Below are positions 60,245 through 64,000 of a stretch of 64,000 bases of DNA, in pieces (the first letter of the stretch is position 1; every line of letters starts with the position of its first letter). The stretch is from Pseudomonadota bacterium (lineage in GTDB: Bacteria > Bdellovibrionota_B > Oligoflexia > Oligoflexales > CAIYRB01). The position numbers and the translations under genes are program-made. A model generated the notes under the pieces. It ran no database searches, was not told the DNA's origin, and saw only the letters and a list, made by a program, of their open reading frames with translations. The stretch is from assembly GCA_026390435.1 (NCBI GenBank), contig JAPLFY010000041.1:1-64000 (forward strand). Direction: 5' to 3'.

Positions 60245-63200
60245 TCAAACCCGATCGTCGTAACCCAGATTTGGCGCGAGCCAGCGTTCTACTTCCGCAA
60301 TCGTCATACCTTTGCGTTGCGCATAGTCCTCAATCTGATCGCGCCCGATCCGACTGACACGGAAATAATGAGCATCAGGATGGGCGAAGTAAAGTCCGCT
60401 AACTGAGCTGGGTGGCGTCATGGCCATAGACTCGGTCAACTGAATGCCCGCATTTTTTTCTACAGACAGCAAATCCCAGAGCAGAGACTTCTCGGTATGG
60501 TCAGGACACGCAGGATAGCCAGGAGCCGGGCGAATCCCCCGGTATTCCTCTTTGATTAACTTTTCGATACTTAGATCCTCGGTCTTACCGAAGCCCCAGT
60601 TTTCTCTTGCCTTCTTGTGCATCAGCTCAGCCATTGCTTCCGCAAAGCGATCTGCCAATGCCTTAGCCATGATGCTGGAATAGTCATCCCCGCGATCTTT
60701 GAAAGCGTCGGCATAGGTGTCCGCCTCGGGCCCGGTGGTCACGGCGAAAGCACCGATGTAATCTCTCTGCGGTACGGACGCAGGAGCGATGAAGTCTGCT
60801 AAAGAGAGATAATCGTCACTATCTTTTTTTGCTTTTTGCTGCCGAAGAAAGTGCAGTATCTCGAGCTTTTGTTGCCGATTCTCGTCCGCATACACCTCAA
60901 CATCATCACCCACACTCGCCGCTGGCCAGAATCCCAAGACCGCGCGGGGCCGAAAACGTTTATTAGCGACGATATCTTTGAGCATCACTTGGGCATCTTT
61001 AAACAAGGCGCGCGCCTGCTGCCCCCACTTCTCGTGCTCAAGAATTCCAGGGTATAGGCTTTTCAAATCCCAGGCCCAAAAGAAGGGCGACCAGTCGATA
61101 TAGGGGATCACCGCCGACAAAGGCAGGTCGTTAAATACTTGAACCCCTAACACCTCGGGACGATCTATTCGGACCTTTGACCAATCTGTTTTAAAGGCTT
61201 TGGCGCGCGCTGTTGCGATTGGCAATAGGTCACGCTCGTCACTTTGGCCAGCGAACCTTTTCCTGATTTTCTCCTGCTCAGTCCTGATCTGAGCGATATA
61301 ACCATCGCGCTTGGCTGGATTGACTAGGTCACTAAGGACATTAACCACTAATGATGCATCAACCACATGGGTCACAAGCCCATTGTACTTGGGCGCGATC
61401 TTAATCGCGGTATGAGCTTTGCTAGTCGTAGCGCCACCAATCAATATGGGGATATCAAAACCTTGGCGCTGCATCTCTGATGCGTTATGAATCATTTCGT
61501 CTAGCGATGGAGTGATCAAGCCACTCATGCCGACGGCAACGGCACCCACTGAACGAGCAGTCTCGAGGATCTTCTCGCAGGAAACCATAACTCCGAGATC
61601 GATAACCTCGTAATTATTACAACCCAGAACCACGCCCACGATATTTTTTCCGATATCATGCACATCGCCCTTCACCGTCGCGATGACAAATTTGCCCTGT
61701 ACGCGGGTAACCCTGCCTTCAGCCGCTGCCTTAAGACGCTGCTCCTCCATAAAAGGCAGGAGGTAAGCGACGGCCTTCTTCATCACACGGGCACTCTTCA
61801 CCACTTGCGGCAGGAACATCTTGCCGGCACCAAACAACTCGCCCACGACCTTCATGCCGTCCATGAGCGGACCTTCGATGACGTCCAGTGGCAACTCAAC
61901 TTGCTGGCGCGCCTCTTCGGTATCTTGATCGATAAAATCAGTAATACCCTTTACCAGAGCATGAGAAAGCCGCTGCTCGACCGTCCCGCTCCGCCAAGAT
62001 TCTTCTTCTTTTGTTTTTATTTTGCCCTGGTTTTTGACCGTTTCCGCATAATCAATGAGGCGCTCGGTCGCGTCCGGCCGGAGGTTAAGTAATACATCCT
62101 CGACCATAACGAGGAGTTCTTTATTAATCTCCTCATAAACTTCAAGCATACCGGCATTGACAATCCCCATGTCCAAACCGGCATTAATCGCGTGATATAG
62201 AAACGACGAATGCATCGCCTCGCGGACCACGTTGTTACCGCGGAATGAAAAGGAGATGTTACTCACCCCACCGGAAGTTCTAACACCCGGACAAAGCCGT
62301 TTGATTTCTCCAACAGCCTCGATGAAATCAACCGCATAGTTATTATGCTCTTCCATACCGGTTGCGACGGTGAGGATATTGCAATCGAAGATGATATCTT
62401 CTGGCAGCATCCCGAGACGTTCAGTCAATAATTTATAGGCCCTGACGCATATCCGCACTTTTTCGTCTTTAGTCGCCGCTTGGCCCTGCTCATCGAATGC
62501 CATAACGATGACGGCGGCACCGTAGCGCATACACAGCTGCGCATGCTTGAGGAAGGTCTCCTCACCTTCTTTCAAGCTGATGGAGTTAACAATGCACTTG
62601 CCTTGAACGCACCGTAAACCAGCCTCAATCACTGACCATTTTGAACTGTCAATCATAATCGGAACCTTGGAAATATCAGGTTCCGAAGCAATTAGATTGA
62701 GAAAGCGCGTCATGCACGCTTCACCGTCCAGAAGTCCTTCATCAAAATTCACGTCAATGATATTGGCGCCGTTATCGACCTGCTGACGCGCAACACTCAG
62801 AGCAGCGTCAAAATCATTAACCTTAATCAACTGTGCAAAGCGTGGTGATCCCGTAACGTTGGTGCGTTCACCAATCATGACAAAGGAGGTACGGTCTCCA
62901 GCCAGAGTGAATGGCTCTAGCCCGGATAAACGAGTAGCAGAAGACACCTTGGGTATCACCCGCGGCGGCATACCACGAACAGCATCGGCAATGGCGCGAA
63001 TGTGGTCAGGAGTGGTGCCGCAGCAGCCGCCAACCATGTTGATAAATTTTGACTCGGCAAACTCTTTAAGTTGTCTTGAGGTGTCGGCCGGTTTTTCGTC
63101 ATAGCCGGTGTCACTCAGTGGATTAGGCAATCCTGCATTTGGATAGCAACTGATATAACAATCAGCAATTTTTGAAAGCTCTTCGATATACGGGCGCATC

Positions 63201-63970
63201 TCTCGCGCGCCAAGGGCGCAGTTAATGCCCACGCTAAGCGGACGCGCATGCCGGACTGACGACCAAAAGGCACTGATGGTTTGCCCAGAAAGAGTACGTC
63301 CCGATGCGTCTGTGATGGTTACCGACAACATCACGGGAAGACGTTTTCCGTAGGCATCGAAGAACTTCTCAAGAGCGAAGATTGCGGCTTTCAAATTCAG
63401 CGTATCAAAGGTCGTCTCGGGCAGTAATAGATCGACACCGCCCTCGACCAAACCAGCGATTTGGTCGTAGTAAGCATCGACTAGTTCATCAAAAGTAACC
63501 GCTCGATAAGCCGGATTATTAACATCTGGGGACAGGGAACAAGTGCGATTTGTCGGTCCTATGGCACCAGCCACAAAGCCGGTGCGACCGGGATGCCGAC
63601 GCTCAAATTCCGCGACAGCGTCGCGCGCCACGCGAGCAGCTGCGACGTTGAGTTCATGAGCAACACTCTCCAAGGCGTAGTCGGCCTGGGCAATAGTCGT
63701 GCTGCTGAAAGTGTTGGTCTCAATGATATCGGCGCCGGCTTCGAGATACTCTAAGTGAATCGTTTTGATAATGTCCGGACGAGTCAATACGAGCAGGTCA
63801 TTATTGCCCTTGAGATCGCGGGAGTGATCCTTGAACCGCTCACCACGAAAATCGTCCTCTTCCAGCTTGTACTGCTGGATCATCGTGCCCATGGCACCAT
63901 CAATGATGACAATTCGTTGCGCTAAAATATCGCTCAGCTGCTGCGTAGTCACGTGCTCAGTCACTCCCAA
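60245..63970 (-). CDS. metH: Cobalamin-dependent methionine synthase
   Basis: 1241 residues counting from a TTG at 63968-63970; GTG codons at 63964 and 63952 are also possible and the true start is uncertain. Four modules in order: homocysteine domain (Cys251 and Cys316-Cys317 bind zinc), methyltetrahydrofolate domain (about 355-620), cobalamin domain (about 655-900, [10 protein letters not shown] with ligand His771) and AdoMet reactivation domain (about 910-1241, [14 protein letters not shown]). Full length and undamaged. It converts homocysteine to methionine. No riboswitch is visible because only 30 bases lie upstream. Confidence 0.96.
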   Translation of the reverse strand: MGVTEHVTTQQLSDILAQRIVIIDGAMGTMIQQYKLEEDDFRGERFKDHSRDLKGNNDLLVLTRPDIIKTIHLEYLEAGADIIETNTFSSTTIAQADYALESVAHELNVAAARVARDAVAEFERRHPGRTGFVAGAIGPTNRTCSLSPDVNNPAYRAVTFDELVDAYYDQIAGLVEGGVDLLLPETTFDTLNLKAAIFALEKFFDAYGKRLPVMLSVTITDASGRTLSGQTISAFWSSVRHARPLSVGINCALGAREMRPYIEELSKIADCYISCYPNAGLPNPLSDTGYDEKPADTSRQLKEFAESKFINMVGGCCGTTPDHIRAIADAVRGMPPRVIPKVSSATRLSGLEPFTLAGDRTSFVMIGERTNVTGSPRFAQLIKVNDFDAALSVARQQVDNGANIIDVNFDEGLLDGEACMTRFLNLIASEPDISKVPIMIDSSKWSVIEAGLRCVQGKCIVNSISLKEGEETFLKHAQLCMRYGAAVIVMAFDEQGQAATKDEKVRICVRAYKLLTERLGMLPEDIIFDCNILTVATGMEEHNNYAVDFIEAVGEIKRLCPGVRTSGGVSNISFSFRGNNVVREAMHSSFLYHAINAGLDMGIVNAGMLEVYEEINKELLVMVEDVLLNLRPDATERLIDYAETVKNQGKIKTKEEESWRSGTVEQRLSHALVKGITDFIDQDTEEARQQVELPLDVIEGPLMDGMKVVGELFGAGKMFLPQVVKSARVMKKAVAYLLPFMEEQRLKAAAEGRVTRVQGKFVIATVKGDVHDIGKNIVGVVLGCNNYEVIDLGVMVSCEKILETARSVGAVAVGMSGLITPSLDEMIHNASEMQRQGFDIPILIGGATTSKAHTAIKIAPKYNGLVTHVVDASLVVNVLSDLVNPAKRDGYIAQIRTEQEKIRKRFAGQSDERDLLPIATARAKAFKTDWSKVRIDRPEVLGVQVFNDLPLSAVIPYIDWSPFFWAWDLKSLYPGILEHEKWGQQARALFKDAQVMLKDIVANKRFRPRAVLGFWPAASVGDDVEVYADENRQQKLEILHFLRQQKAKKDSDDYLSLADFIAPASVPQRDYIGAFAVTTGPEADTYADAFKDRGDDYSSIMAKALADRFAEAMAELMHKKARENWGFGKTEDLSIEKLIKEEYRGIRPAPGYPACPDHTEKSLLWDLLSVEKNAGIQLTESMAMTPPSSVSGLYFAHPDAHYFRVSRIGRDQIEDYAQRKGMTIAEVERWLAPNLGYDDRV

Positions 63971-64000
63971 ATCGTAAATCCAAAAGACCGGTCTAACGCG

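Noticed and set aside
1-64000. Mobile elements, prophage, toxin-antitoxin or defence islands
   Set aside because: No transposase, integrase, phage structural, restriction or CRISPR-associated gene is recognisable; gene order and composition look uniform.

Overview
The window looks like ordinary chromosome of a flagellated Gram-negative bacterium. It encodes LPS transport proteins (LptD, LptE), several outer-membrane beta-barrels, many lipoproteins and a flagellar cluster. A fused SecDF, response-regulator/TPR proteins, a GldG-type ABC operon and a CHASE2 cyclase fit a Bdellovibrionota (Oligoflexia) or similar delta-proteobacterial lineage. This placement is inferred from gene content; no rRNA gene lies inside the window. 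I see no insertion sequence, prophage, integrase or CRISPR array.

Layout. 0-1.3 kb: two tandem TTGACA-type promoters point out of the left edge and look like rRNA-operon promoters; then exonuclease III and tRNA-Thr(CGT). 1.3-9.3 kb: an AstE/AspA-type hydrolase, small exported proteins, a receiver-TPR protein, phosphofructokinase, two outer-membrane barrels, two tiny very basic proteins and a pyruvate carboxylase 5' remnant. 9.3-13.3 kb: CoaBC-like protein, PlsC, a lipoprotein with a 27-bp tandem repeat, and a CcmI-like exported protein. 13.3-18.6 kb: flagellar genes flgE, fliS, fliD and fliC, all leftward, with an acetyltransferase gene inserted on the other strand. 18.8-23.4 kb: a tightly overlapping operon for a Gld-type ABC transporter (ATPase, permease, GldG-like, DUF4340). 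23.6-34.4 kb: Tim44-like protein, SecDF, AccD, FolC, LptD and SpeD, all rightward apart from a small Cys-rich protein.

34.5-39.4 kb: LptE and a poorly known set (STAS-like protein, lipoprotein, outer-membrane barrel, helix-turn-helix coiled-coil protein). 39.5-43.4 kb: CHASE2 adenylate cyclase, PilZ protein and ProC. 43.4-48.3 kb: leftward run DUF167, DUF2007-like, ClpA, ClpS, MotB, MotA (listed left to right; transcribed from motA towards the left). 48.6-51.9 kb: a regulator with a degenerate ImmA/IrrE-like domain, a protein with three Cys repeats, a His/Lys-rich membrane protein and YhbY. 51.9-60.0 kb: proline dehydrogenase, RDD protein, rhomboid protease, two TPM-domain proteins, LemA, a Cys-rich lipoprotein and an MltD-like transglycosylase, all leftward. 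60.2-64.0 kb: MetH.

Most genes are envelope, motility or housekeeping genes in short operons. The more unusual material is at gene level: catalytic residues missing from recognisable domains (CoaC half of CoaBC, a receiver domain, an ImmA/IrrE-like domain), a helical insertion in LptD, internally repeated Cys proteins, two small basic proteins too short for routine gene calling, and the pyruvate carboxylase remnant. I did not find a convincing new multi-gene defence or mobile system.
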